Assembly: GCF_000143415.4 (NCBI RefSeq)
Contig: NW_003314269.1
Location: forward strand, 1,313,639 to 1,351,306
Direction: 5' to 3'
From: Selaginella moellendorffii
Lineage: Eukaryota > Streptophyta > Lycopodiopsida > Selaginellales > Selaginellaceae
Length of the DNA: 37,668 nt
A model generated the notes under the pieces. That model had not been told where the DNA came from and made no database searches. It worked only from the letters and a program-made list of their open reading frames with translations. Position 1 is the first letter of the stretch. Each line of letters starts with the position of its first letter. Below are positions 11,035-22,173 of the stretch, in pieces. The translations under genes and the position numbers were made by a program.

Positions 11035-14000
11035 CCTCCATTTCCTGGATGGAGACCTTGGCGTCAGCAACGTCCTGTTGGTGCTGCGGTGGAAGGTTTG
11101 GACACCGAGGTGCATCCGGGAAACGAGGAGTCGCGCGAGTAACGGAGGGACCTTGCGCAAATAAGTTAGTGACCCCTCCATCTTTCTTTCGAGAGTATCA
11201 TCAAGGGGTTCACTCGGCACCGGTTCATCTAGTGTTTACTTTCCAAGCTCGTTTTTATAACAAAAGGTCTCCTATTCTTCTCTCCGTGTTGGTTGATATA
11301 GGTTTGAGTTTAATATCTTCTATTGCTCGACCTGTTGCCACACGTTGTTGTCTACACTTGCGTCATGCAGCGGATCCAGTTTTCATTCTTTATGGCAACG
11401 GCCGTACACATGCATGTGCATGAGATGAGGCGGACCTGGTTGTGCGTGTGGGCGATCTCGAGCTTGAGTTGTAGTCGTTGCGGGTGGTGCCAAGTCAAGT
11501 TTTTTACCTCATTCTTGGTATGGATTGGTTGCAGTGCAATCATGCCAAGTGTGATTTTGAGGCTTCTCCCCCTTGTCTCATACTTCCTTATGTTTCATCC
11601 ATTCCTCTCACTTCCGTACTTCTTTGTCCCTCTACTTCTACCTCTGTTTCTATTACTTTTGTTTCCCCACTATTTCTTCTTATGTTTCCATCTTGTTTTG
11701 CTCTTCCCTTTTCCGATCCATCCGAAGATCTTTGTGTTGCAACTGTTGATCGGCTCATGAAGGAGTATTTTGATCTCTTTGAATTTGACCTATCTTCTGG
11801 GGCCAAGATTGCCACATGTCATCCGATTCCAACCGGGGATGCTCGTCCAATCAAGGTTCCTGTTCGTCATCGGTCACCCAAGGAGATCAAGATTTTACAT
11901 GCAAACATCAAGGAGATGTTAGAGAAGGGTGTTATTCGGAAGTCGCGGAGTCTTTGGGCATGTGAACCTCATCTTGTGACGAAGCCTGATGGGAGTATTC
12001 GTTTCTGCGTTAACTATCGTCCGTTAAATGAAGTGACGATCCCGGATGTGTACCCTCTTCCTCACGCGGCTAATCTCTTGGATCGTCTAGGGCAAAGTCG
12101 TTGGTTCACCAAGCTCGATCTTGCTTCTAGGTACTAGCAAGTACCGATGGCTGAAGAAGATATTCCTAAGACTGCTTTTCGTACACCATTTGGTTTGTAC
12201 GAGTTCTTAGTGATCCCGTTTGGTTTGAACAATGCTCCAGCAACTTTCCAACGGATGATGGACGAGGTTCTTTGTGATATGCCAGAGGTGACTGTTGACT
12301 TCATTGATGATGTCTTGATTCACTCGGAGGGGACGTGGGAGGAGCATATTCGTGATGTGTGTAAAGTGTTGGATCGAGTATGGGACATTGGTTTAAAGCT
12401 GAAGCGGTCGAAGTGCGTGTTTGGATCCAAGGACACAACTTATCTTGGGTACCGTATTTCTCGTGAAGGTTTGCAAGTTGATCCTGACAAACTTGTTGCC
12501 ATTCTAAAGTTCCCTACTCCGAAGTGTGTGAATGATGTGCAGCACTTCCTGGGCAAGGTGCAGTATCTTGGTCGTTTTGTGGATCATCTTTTTGATCGCA
12601 CTGCACCATTGCGAGTGTTGCTAAAGTCATCAACGTCATCTTTCATCTGGTCTTCAGATTGTGAGCAGGCATTTGTGAATCTCAAAGAGCTGTTAATGAC
12701 TCCTCCTGTTTTGGCATATCCTGACTACACTCAACCTTTTATTTTGCGCGTAGATGCTTCTGATATTGGTCTTGGAGGTGTGTTGATGCAAGAAAGCCCG
12801 AGTGTGCCTGGTCAGCGTCATCCCATTGCATATATAAGCCGTACATTACAACCAGCAGAAGTGAACTACTTCACCACAAAGAAGGAGTGTTTAGCGGCAG
12901 TTTGGGGTTTTGAGAAACTTCATGCATATCTACATGGTTCTCGGACATTACTTGAAGGTGACCATGTTGCCGTTACTTCATTATTGAAGTGGAAGAACCT
13001 GGTTGGTCGTACTGCTCGGTGGGCTTTAAAGCTTTAGATATATAATTTTGATGTTGTTCATCGCCCAGAGAGTTCTATGGCTGATGCTGATGCCCTTTCT
13101 CGAGCTCCTTTTCCTTCTCCACTCTCTTCTCATGTTTCTGATGAGCCTGTTGTTCCAGCATCTATGGATTTTCTAGACAAGGATTTTGTGCCGTCGGCGG
13201 TTGCTATACTTGACATTCAATGTCCACAAGGTGCTGAGCAAGATTTACCTTCTCTTGATGAGGTTTGTGAGGCTCAAAAGATTGAGCCGTGGATTTGAAG
13301 GCTTCGAGATGCATTTGAGAATCCTACATCACTTACTGATGACTTGCCTTTTTGGCATTTACATTCTCAATATCGTCTTGAATATGGCCTCCTTTATTTT
13401 GTGGGGACGGATCCTGATAATCCTTTACGGCTGGTGGTGCCTTCTATTTTTATTCCGCAGTTTCTCCATGCCTATCATGATTCTCCTGTTCTAGGTGGGC
13501 ATATGGGACATCATCGTGTGACTGAGAAGCTGTGCAGGTCTTTCTATTGGCCAGAGATGCGACGTGATGTTATCCGGTATGTGCGTAGCTGCGTTTGGTG
13601 CCAAGCTCGTAATACTCCCCCTTGTGCTGCGAAAGGACAGTTGGAGTCAATTGCAGTTTCCCGTCCATTTGAATTGGTGGCGTTTGATCTTATGGGACCT
13701 TTTCCATGGTCAACTACTGGCAATGAGTATGTTATTATTACTTCTGACTACTTGACTCGTTGGGTGGAAGTTGGTGCTTTTGCTAGCGCCTTTGCAATTG
13801 TTGTTGAATACTTCCTCCTCAATCGAGTGGTGTTCCAGCATTCTTGTCCAAAGCGGATTCTTTCGGATAATGGTCCTGCATTTATGGCTGAGGTATTTCA
13901 TGTTTTGACGTCTCGGTTAGGGATACGCCACACTTTTACGAGTGCTTATCATCCACAATCAAACGGTCTGGTGGAACGGCTCGTTCGGATATTCAAAAGG

Positions 14001-14500
14001 ATGATTGCGATGTGAACTTTCAGCATTCGGATTGGGATGGTTATTTGCCATCTCTTCGGTATGCTTATGTCACAGGGGTGCAGAGTTTTGTTGGTGCTTC
14101 ATCATATAAACTTCTATATGGTCATGATCCAATATTACCAACGGAGCTGGGTTTACCTTTGCGATTGCCACGAGCTCCTGATGCTAGGTCATGGGATCAA
14201 TATTTGATGAGCATTCTTCCACTTTTCTGAGCAGAGTCTGCCGAACACTTAGGCTGCGTACAAGTGGGACAACAACGGCGCTACAACTCCCATCATCGTC
14301 CATCTACAGAGTACAAAGTGGATGATTTGGTGTTAGTCCGTTTTCCCCATCTTACGGTACGTGGTTTATCTAAGGGGCTCCTTGCGCAGTGGAAAGGACC
14401 ATATCGGGTGTTGCGGCAAGTTGGACCACAAGTTTATGAGGTTTGGCATGACGTTCAGCAGGCTAATCTTGCTTCATATAAAGGGATTAGGAGCAGTTAA
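11035..14500 (+). pseudogene. pol polyprotein of the gypsy element (broken)
   Basis: One frame from about 11010 to 14015, then a second frame to 14500. Protease: LVDIGLSLIS at about 11290, where the catalytic Asp-Thr-Gly is Asp-Ile-Gly, followed by YLILGMDWL. Reverse transcriptase: LVTKPDGSIRFCVNYRPLN, KLDLASRY, PFGLNNAPATFQRMM and the catalytic FIDD at 12300-12311. RNase H: LRVDASDIGLGGVL and ending near DADALSR. Integrase: zinc-binding GGHMGHHR and CVWC, then the catalytic Asp in AFDLMGPF, Asp in SDNGPAF and Glu in GLVER, and a C-terminal WKGPYRVL module. Breaks: TAG at 12135-12137, TAG at 13035-13037, TGA at 13296-13298, a frameshift near 14013 and TGA at 14228-14230, plus stops between protease and RT. 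No second RNase H domain is seen between RNase H and integrase. Dead, but every domain is recognisable. Confidence 0.95.
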
Positions 14501-14590
14501 TACCGTCTACAGATCCGCAATTGCCTCCTCCTAACGTTCCTCCAGATCCCGGCCCATCTACAAGAGAACCTTGACGGCCTTCCATTATTC

Positions 14591-14606
14591 CGAGAGGAGG
14601 GGATGA
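14591..14606 (+). other. Polypurine tract of the gypsy element
   Basis: CGAGAGGAGGGGATGA ends exactly at the 3' LTR start (TGTGAGGG at 14607), as expected for the plus-strand primer. Confidence 0.85.
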
Positions 14607-14781
14607 TGTGAGGGCCAAGTGTACGGCTACAATGCCGTATACTAATATTAGCGTAGTGGGATTTTAGTAGCCGTCGGATTGGTTTCAATCCGGACCACTC
14701 GCTCCTGTATATAAGCTAGGGTTTTTGGGTTAATTGAGAGGCATATTTCTGTATTCCCTTTCCATATTCCATGCACTCACA
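14607..14781 (+). repeat. 3' LTR of the gypsy element
   Basis: 175 bp, the same length as the 5' LTR, with 12 differences, of which 11 are transitions. Ends CACTCACA, followed by the TSD ATGT. Confidence 0.95.
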
Positions 14782-15102
14782 ATGTGAATTTGAACATTAA
14801 ATGAATAGCAAATGATATGTTCTGAGTTGGGCATTAAACACAAAATATTTATCAAGCACAAAATAGTTAACATTGTTTATAACTACTTCCAAGAGCTCTG
14901 GCTCAACCAGGTCCTCCCAGAGTGTTCAACAATGTCCCCTTTTTCATGTCACAGTTCTGTCACCATTGTGACATGTGATGGATTGGAGCGAGCTTAAAAG
15001 CAGGAGAACGAGGACGCAACCAAAGCTTCACAGGTGTGAGAGGTCGCGAGTTCGACTCACAACTATCGAATGATTTTAACCCTAATTTCTAGGGTATCAG
15101 GC
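14782..15102. other. Spacer between gypsy element and P-loop pseudogene
   Basis: Begins with the right TSD (14782-14785). Contains a 9-bp perfect hairpin (14945-14975) and, at 15048-15058, the palindromic GAGTTCGACTC, which resembles a tRNA T-loop. No gene is seen. Confidence 0.5.
14945..14975. repeat. Perfect 9-bp inverted repeat (hairpin)
   Basis: CATGTCACA at 14945-14953 and TGTGACATG at 14967-14975, with a 13-base loop. Position is 130 bp upstream of the P-loop pseudogene start. Role unknown. Confidence 0.6.
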
Positions 15103-17068
15103 ATGGCTCCAAAGCGTGGCTCGGGAGAAATGGAAGTTGCGTGTGTGCAAGGTGCGCAAAAGAGGTGGGCATTCTCAGCAGGCATGAGCGTGGAGGAGGC
15201 ACTAGGCCATATCTCGAGGGAGACAGAAACGAGCGCTCATCTGCTGGTGCTGGAATCCAAGGCAGGAGAGGCAGAAATCATTCTGGCGAGGGACTCCAAG
15301 CTTGCTGCTAGTGTCGATTATAGGGTTCGGGTTGGAACCGAGTCACTTCCAAAGCGATGATTTGTAGCTGGGCTTGCAGTCGATCTAGTGTCACATTACT
15401 ACATCACCCCCGACATGGATGACCTGGTATCCAACCTGGCGCAAGGTAAGTACTGCGTGCTGTGTGGCCCTCGGCAGAGTGGAAAGACGACAATGGTGCT
15501 GCAGCTCAAAGGATGCTCATGTTACAGTCCAGAGCGACTTTGGTCTACCTAGAGGGACTAGAGGGTGCGAGGATGAGTTGGAGCAGCCATGACTTTTGGG
15601 GCTATCTCTGCGACAGCCTCACCTTGAAGCATCCCACTTTCTTCCCCAAGCAGCAGCTACCATTTTATACATCTCTCGTCTTCAAGTCGCTCTTCGCAAG
15701 GAGCAAGCTGCCGACACTGGTGACTGTCGTCCTTGACGAGGCAGATTCTCTGCTGGACGTACCGTCGGACATCGTGCACGAGTTCTTTGCCACCATCAGA
15801 AGCATCAAGAGCGACAAGAATGCGTACAACTTGCACGGCTTCCTGCTTGTTGGGGTGGAGACTGTAAAGGATCTTCTTGAAGCACAATATGACATGCGTG
15901 TTGCGGATGCAGCAAGGACTGATCGCACGTATATGCCGAGTTCTACTCCAAGTAGGGTGTCTCCCTTTCCGCACGACCATGTCTTGGCATCCTCGAGGTT
16001 CACTCTGGAACATGTGAGGGAACTGCTACAGCAAGCAGTAGCAGATCGTCCAAGTGTGGCCATCGAGGTAGACAGCATTGCAGCGTCGATAATCCAGTGG
16101 ACCGGCGGTCACAAAGGCCTTACAGGCACTTGCCTGGCTTACCTTGTTCAGGAGCAGCTCTAGACGTTCAGGTGCTGGCTCCGGCAAGTAGAGTCGTATC
16201 GCCTGGGAACCTACATATTCGGACAGGCTACGTACAGTAGGATTCTTGGCTTCATTCAGAAACAGGAGCAGGATGCCGAGGCATGTAAGCTGCTGATCCG
16301 ATACCTGGAGACTCCTGGTTTATATTGCGGACCAGAGACACTAGTGCAACTCTGCGATTTTATTGCACACGGGGTGCTCGCAGCATCTGCGGTTACAGTT
16401 TTGGACAGTGACGATGAGAAAAGTGAGGAAGAAACGTATTATGTACGCATTTCTATGCCACTGCTTCGGACTGCTATGCTCCGGAGGTGCACCGTCTTCT
16501 GCGATGACGTGGATGCACCCCCTTGTGCTACTCGACTCGACCACGTGTGGCTCCTCCTCCAGGCCATCAAGACCCTGGACGGAGAAGTTATGTGCAGGCC
16601 CGAGTGCTTAAGAGCTAGAGGAGCAGGTCCTTCTAAATACACACACCAGTTCCTCTTCCTATGCAGGATGGCACCATCTTGAAGCACGCTTACCCTTGCA
16701 TTCCAGTGACAGTGCTACCTGAAGTCAAGGAGGAGATTGTGCTAGATCAGAGGCGGTCTGAGATGCGCTGTGACTTTCTAATTTGCGACGGTCCCAACTT
16801 CTCCAAGTTTGCAGTGAAGCTTGTTGCGAACGGTACTATGACACAGGTACTTGAGCACGTGACAAGGGCACTTCTTTACCATGATCAGTATTCAGCACAG
16901 ATTTTCGTTATCAACTTCTGCATGGACAGGCCCAAGGGGCAGGAGCACATTGTGGTTCCTGGTCATGACTCGCTTGTTTTTATGTCCATCAACTTTCATC
17001 CCAGCAAGTGCACGGCAAGTGTCACCATTGTCGACTCAACTGGCAAAAGAGAGGTGGAGGTGGTGTGA
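15103..17068 (+). pseudogene. Crinkler/RHS-type P-loop NTPase with C-terminal nuclease-like domain (broken)
   Basis: About 650 codons in three frames. N-terminal 75 residues: beta-rich, possibly a header domain. P-loop NTPase: Walker A GPRQSGKTT at 15466-15492; after a frameshift near 15510, LVYLEGLEG, Walker B TVVLDEADSLL near 15722-15754, LHGFLLVGVETVKDLL (sensor-1-like), SPFPHDHV and IIQWTGGHKGLTG (helical lid). C-terminal part (16700-17068, third frame): CDFLICDG, FAVKLV, EHVTRALLYHD, AQIFVINFC, the layout of the PD-(D/E)XK-like nuclease of Crinkler/RHS proteins, with Lys where the family usually has Glu before Leu. Breaks: TGA 15358-15360, the frameshift near 15510, TAG 16161-16163, a frameshift near 16660. 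This region is clearly GC-richer than its surroundings. The family is known for effector-type and mobile-element-linked proteins in fungi, oomycetes and other eukaryotes including land plants. The NTPase call is firm; the nuclease and family name are moderately sure. Confidence 0.7.
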
Positions 17069-17221
17069 CTTAAAAATTGGAGCGGATATATTTCGTTTGA
17101 GGATGCCTTTGTTATGATCCGGCACAAAAAGACAAAGATCTAGTCGCCTTAGACTATGTTATGCCACTTCTTGAGGTTCCTCACCACCCAACCACCCTAG
17201 AGCTACCTCATTCTTAATGTT
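17069..17221. other. Spacer after the P-loop pseudogene
   Basis: Only 153 bp; no feature recognised. GC content falls back to the AT-rich background. Confidence 0.4.
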
Positions 17222-17512
17222 TTAGTGGCAAATAGGTATTTTAAACAAAAGAGTAATTTTAATAATATCTAGATCTGGGTGGCAATATTTCCTACTTAAT
17301 AGAGGTTTTGATTTCTGACTTAATTTAATGAATATATTCACTATATTTAGTTTTATTAAATATAAAATTATTACTATAAATCCATTTGAGTGTAAAGCTC
17401 CACTACGCTGCTGCTCCACTGTGAACCCTAGGGTAGGTTGAGTCCCTTACCCTAACATGCTTTAATACCCTTGAGCCGATGTTGACCATATGGTCAAAAT
17501 TGGCACCTAACA
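17222..17512 (-). repeat. Probable 3' LTR (5' part sure, far end unclear) of another minus-strand LTR element
   Basis: The minus strand reads TGTTAGGTGCCAATTTTGAC starting at 17512, directly after a purine-rich GGGGGGAAGAAT, the usual PPT-LTR junction. The far end near 17222 is a guess (a CA follows ACTAAAA on the minus strand); no second LTR was found. The LTR holds a 16-bp palindrome 15 bp from its start. The internal part upstream is cut off by LARD copy B at about 17605. Confidence 0.45.
17482..17497. promoter_or_regulatory. Perfect 16-bp palindrome with two opposed W-box cores
   Basis: TTGACCATATGGTCAA is its own reverse complement. Each half contains TTGACC, the W-box core bound by plant WRKY factors. 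It lies in the probable U3 start of the LTR that reads leftward from 17512. Regulatory use is an inference. Confidence 0.5.
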
Positions 17513-17526
17513 ATTCTTCCCCCCCA
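17513..17526 (-). other. Probable polypurine tract of the same element
   Basis: On the minus strand TTGGGGGGGAAGAAT directly precedes TGTTAGG. Confidence 0.5.
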
Positions 17527-18769
17527 ACAAAGTCCTTGTCCCAAGGATGAATTGTATCAGTGATCACCCTTTTTGGGGAACTTTGCTCAAGCTCTTGGTC
17601 TATCATCATCAAACAAAATTCAATAGCCAGTGTATCATAAAGAAAACTCAATGACAAAACTAACTATAAAAGATTGTAAATAACATGCTAAGCAACTTAT
17701 GTTAGATAATTCAAAGAACACAAAGTATCATTGATTAACAAGAAAAATACTCACAAATGTATTCCATAAAGGAAATAACATCCAATCTATTAAAATTAAC
17801 TATAGCAACAATCAACAAAATAGAATGAATGTTGCAAGATCAACAAACACTTATTTATGCTAATTATCATATTATCCAATCTCAATAAATCCTAGTCAAT
17901 GTACTAAGGGACTCAAGTTTCTTAATCAAGAGCCAATGATATCTTACTGATGTCTTAAACTGAAGAAACTAATCCAAAGCAAACCACAAGATTTTGTGAT
18001 ATTGCGAAAAGCCAAAAGCTATCAAAGATAATAACTAACTATCATGAAAGATCATCAATCATCTCATCAATAGAGATATGCATAATCATTTTGGAAGAAA
18101 TTATCCACCATCAAATCATTTACCACTAATAACAACCAAGTGAAACTTTTAACAAGAATAATCAACTATCCTAAGATGATTATTATTCATCATCAATAAT
18201 TGCCAAATGTAAATACTAACTTCAACATTGAAGTTAATGAGCCAAATATGCCTTCCCCAACAACTCGTAAAAAATAAAAATAATGAGCATAAGAACTTAA
18301 AGAACCAAAAGTTTAAAGAAGCCTATAGCCAAGTTTTGCATAATAATTATCACAAGTCTTGTATGAACTAATTTCAATGTTAAAGAAGAAATCATGGTAC
18401 AATCCACAATATCCTCCTCAACATATCTATAACCTAAACTTTATAATGCAAAGCTAATAAATAGCATATTTACATCAATTCAAAAGCCAAACATAATGAA
18501 GTTATAGTTAACAAGTGACCACAAACTAATCCTCTATGAATCTATTTTTTATAGCAATATGTAACTCACTTCATAACAAACACAAAAAGAATCATCAATA
18601 ATCAATATATCCCAACTCAAATCTAACAAGGATTTAAACATTCTAATATTAATCACTAATTCTTCCTCTCGTAAAGTTAATATAGCCTATGACTAAGTCA
18701 CTTTTCAAAAAAAAGCTAAAACTCAACCCCTACTAAACAATCTCATCTAAAACACAACTAACTCAACTT

Positions 18770-19403
18770 GGCGTGAGTTTAGTGTTTGGGTTTTATGAAG
18801 GCAAGTTGAGTGATTATTGGTTGCTCTATAACTAATAATTGTTTGTAAATTTCAACAAGGACTATTAACATTTACTTCACTCAATGATGATTCAACAATA
18901 AACTTGTTTTACTAGATGGTGTTGTGGAGGATGATGTTGTGGCTTGTATACCTTTCCCATATTGGCATGTTAATTCTACCCTTGTTGATATCATTTTGTT
19001 GCGTTTAGTCTATGGTGTTAGATTATATTGAGTCTTAGACATGGTGAATCACTCATTGATGATGTGTTATCTATAACTAAGTTATGCTGAAGGTTTAGTG
19101 TCGAATACTGAGTAAAGTATTTTCTACCTTAGTTAACTTGGTTGCTAAAGAACTTTGAGTGGTGATTTGCTTTTGCTTTCTCTTAGCTTTGTTTTGGTGT
19201 TGATGACATTGAAGTGATGCCTTGTTATTGATATTATTGTTGTTGAGATTTGAGTGAAATGAGATATCTTTTCATAGAATTGATATTGAGTTTCATAGTC
19301 TTGATGTAGATAATGTTAATAATTTGGCTATAGCTTTGTGTTATTGGCATTCATGCATTTTCTGGTTAGCAATTATATTGACGTTCAAATGAACTAAGTG
19401 GCA
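18770..19403 (+). repeat. Inverted 634-bp block inside LARD copy B
   Basis: GGCGTGAGTTTAGTGTTTGG to GAACTAAGTGGCA reads in the same sense as copy C 28246-28891, although the rest of copy B is on the minus strand. Copy A has the block in the normal orientation at 2160-2799. The block is flanked by ACTCAA (18761-18766) and TTGAGT (19404-19409), an exact 6-bp inverted repeat. Confidence 0.85.
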
Positions 19404-21762
19404 TTGAGTCAAATACTTGTCCAATAGAAATGTACACTCAAAGTACCAGATATAGGAACATGGACAAACACAGACTAAATAACCATTTGAATCCAATTGA
19501 ACCACAATAGCTCACTAACACATTTAGCCAATAGCTCTGAATATGCTTTGAAGAGGCTAGTTATGCATGATCAACACTTAGTTGAAACTAAAGTGAAGAC
19601 CATAAGATAGATTTATATTGGTACACAACCTCTTCATAGACAAAACTATAATATGGGTATTAATATCTTAACCTCAAGCAAGTAAGTTAAACAACACTTA
19701 TTCTCAATCAAGATGCAAGGTCACCAAGACCAAGTGAAAATTAGTGAGAGCTCACTACTCTCATAGAGTTTAATGAAATGAAAGTTGCAACCTACTACCA
19801 AACATAATGCTACAAAAGAAAGGTAAAAATGGTTATCTTTTTACACCAACTCTAGACTCTATTTAACTCAATTGCCTTAGCCCCAAAAGCTAGCATCTTT
19901 TTCAAGTTACATCATATAAATTATATACTAAAATCTAAGCTAACCAAAGTCAACTCCAACCCTTTCACTAATTTATACTGATTTACGAAAATGGAATGGT
20001 TTTCAAGAAAAATGATTAATAGAGTAGCCATGGAAAAGTCTAAGAAAATTTATGGAAAATTTTCTATTCTAGAGAAAGAATGACTCTCAATTTAAAAATA
20101 CAATTCTCAAGGCTCAATCAACTTCCTCCTATTAACAAATTTATATAAAATCACCTCAACACAAATTCTCATGACCTAACAATATGTCTAAACATCGAAC
20201 ATCTTGCCCATATTTCCAATATTTAACATTGACATCTATAAAATGCAAATGAATACCCAAGACCTGATCATAAAGACCATATCTTTAGATATTCACATTG
20301 CACTAACACTCTTCTTTAATCACCTTCAAAATCCAATGTGAAACCAAAACACTAACAAGAAAAATGATATGGAAAATCAAAGTCTAAAAAAAATTCCTCA
20401 TTACTCAAAATAATAATGCCTCTTCCATTGATACAAATGCTAGTAATATCAATGCCTCAACTACACATCTTCTCCGTCTAACAATCTACTCTAAATGTTA
20501 ACAGATAAACTAACAAGCCATAACAAGTGAATGCTATAACCTTTTTCAACACCTTAAAGGCAACCCCTCAAGAATCAATGTACCACTCAAGCTTAGCATA
20601 ATATACCATCACTAAGAACCAAGTCAAAGCTACTTCAATGTTATTTACTTACAAGTAGACTAGCTTCACCATCAACCATTTTAGAGTTGATTATCGTCTA
20701 ACCAAGGCTCACAATCACATGAATATGATATAGAAATCATCATTAATTGAGCAACACCACGAGTAACACCTATGTCATTACTACAAAAGTTTATATAAAT
20801 ATCAAGTGACAACTTGATTCAACAAAATGCAACATAAATGCCACATTCCACTGATAGAGATTCACAACATAGACAAGCTCATGCCACTTTTTATATGACC
20901 AAAATCAAAACTAATCTAACACCAAACTACTCAAAGAGAAATAACAAAATTCTCTAGAAAAGAATTGAGCATTGTAGCCCAAGTGTTTCAATAGTAAGCC
21001 TAAACAAAATAGTTTAGCCCTTTATCACTATTCACCCCAACACTTACCACTTGTAAAACCACCATAACCAAAATACATCAAGATAGAGACTCTCAATTGC
21101 ATAATATAAACACGAGCAATGAATTAACACTTTGTTGCAAATCATCTCTTCAAGAAAATAAAATAATTTACATGTTTAATCCTATCCCTAAGGACTTTTT
21201 TTTCAGTCTCATCTTGACTAAACCTTAAGCTTGTGTTCTCATTGCATTCAGTCCAATCCAAGAAAAGTTTATGAAATCCAAGCATAGCAATAATTACTTG
21301 AACCAATAAACTAATCCCTATAGTCTTGATTAATCCACAAATAATCATACCTAGGAAGGATCCACTAGTGCTATGCTAAATAACTATGTACCAATCTATT
21401 TGCCACTCATAGCAAACCTAGGGGAAATTTACTTTTACCCACGATAAATGGAACTACTCATGGTAACCCCTAATAGGGTAATAAATCTTGCCAACTCAAA
21501 GTGTAACCTTGAGTTGCTAATGTGCCTCATTCATGAGCCCAAGTATAAACTCATGCAAAATGGTACATTTGAAATCCATCCTATGAGCCCAAGTGAAAGC
21601 TTATATAATCTAGTATGAAAATGTAACTAAAATCCATACCCAAAGAACGAATGTAAAGTTATTACTCCCAAATGTGTACCCACTTGGATATCATTTTCAT
21701 CTATACATATGTAACAAGACTAGTTGCCCTATCTCATTGAATAGTACTCACTAAAACTCAAC

Positions 21763-21773
21763 TTCTAATACCA
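21763..21773 (-). other. Primer binding site of LARD copy B
   Basis: The minus strand reads TGGTATTAGAA, two bases inside the LTR end at 21776, as in copies A and C. Confidence 0.65.
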
Positions 21774-21775
21774 AA

Positions 21776-21826
21776 TGTAATACATGTGATTTTTACCCTT
21801 TATCCTATAGAAATTTACCATAGGAT
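21776..21826 (-). repeat. 5' LTR remnant of LARD copy B
   Basis: 51 bp of LTR 3' end, including most of the family hairpin (AATCCTATGGT on the minus strand). It stops at the left end of the nested element; a probable continuation (GATAACCA, then GAACCTAAACC) follows that element at 24425-24452. Confidence 0.7.
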
Positions 21827-22173
21827 TGTTAAGGCATGGCCACTTAAGAGAGTGTGAGAGTGAGAGAGAAAATATTCTAATTCCTAGAATATTCCTTATC
21901 TTCCTTGGTATAAAACTCTTGCCCCACTGTAGTGCACTTATCTTTTTCCCCTTAAGCCAATTGGAAAAGGGGCAATTGCTTGATGAAAAAGCCCTTAATG
22001 GCTATTTTATCCCTATTTTATCCCCTAAAGTTCCAAGGATCCACAATGACAATATATCTAAATCTCATCTTATGATCACATACACTACACACACAAAGGC
22101 ATTTGTCGAGAGTATTGAAGCATTTTTTCATGTTTGGGCAAGTATTAGGGGAGTGCCCCTCCTCCCCCCAACA
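21827..22173 (+). repeat. 5' LTR of the gag-only element
   Basis: 347 bp, TGTTAAGGCATGGCCACTTA to CTCCCCCCAACA. Contains a TATA-like GGTATAAAACTC near 21908. A TGG (22177, TGGTGAATCTGATG) three bases downstream may be the PBS; its tRNA is not recognised. Confidence 0.7.

Larger units (their letters stand above)
9809..14781 (+). mobile_element. Full-length, inactive Ty3/gypsy LTR retrotransposon
   Basis: A 4973-bp element bounded by 175-bp LTRs that begin TGTGAG and end CTCACA, a perfect 6-bp inverted terminus. It is flanked by the 4-bp direct repeat ATGT (9805-9808 and 14782-14785). Order inside is gag, protease, reverse transcriptase, RNase H, integrase, which is the Ty3/gypsy order. The integrase ends in a GPY/F-type module (WKGPYRVL) and no chromodomain follows. 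The LTRs differ at 12 of 175 sites (11 transitions, 1 transversion), about 7%, so the insertion is old. The genes carry several stops and frameshifts. Non-chromodomain gypsy lineages outside the Athila/Tat group are known from mosses and lycophytes; placing this element there is a guess to be tested by an RT tree. Confidence 0.95.
17605..21826 (-). mobile_element. LARD-like non-coding LTR retrotransposon, copy B (truncated)
   Basis: Collinear on the minus strand with copy A 985-5290 and with copy C. It starts at about 17605 (AACAAAATTCAATAGCCAGT, matching copy A near 992), so the 3' LTR and the last roughly 0.7 kb of the internal region are missing. It ends with 51 bp of the 5' LTR (21826-21776), interrupted there by another LTR element. 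The PBS-like TGGTATTAGAA sits at 21773-21763. No frame over about 70 codons exists. One block, 18770-19403, is inverted relative to copies A and C. It is more diverged than C and about as old as A. Confidence 0.85.

Noticed and set aside
11323-11760. 145-codon hydrophobic frame that looks like membrane segments
   Set aside because: It is the shifted frame of the T/C-rich protease to RT linker of the gypsy pol.
15001-15060. SINE-like or tRNA-like tail with GAGTTCGACTC
   Set aside because: Only the T-loop-like core fits; no box A, no stem pairing and no target duplication were seen.
15439-15452. AAGGTAAGT, a perfect plant 5' splice donor sequence just before the Walker A motif
   Set aside because: The frame continues through it into GKYCVLCGPRQSGKTT, which is needed for the P-loop, so an intron here is unlikely. 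No matching acceptor was identified.
15657-16078. Minus-strand frames of 118 and 137 codons
   Set aside because: They are antisense shadows of the P-loop pseudogene, which has recognisable motifs on the plus strand.
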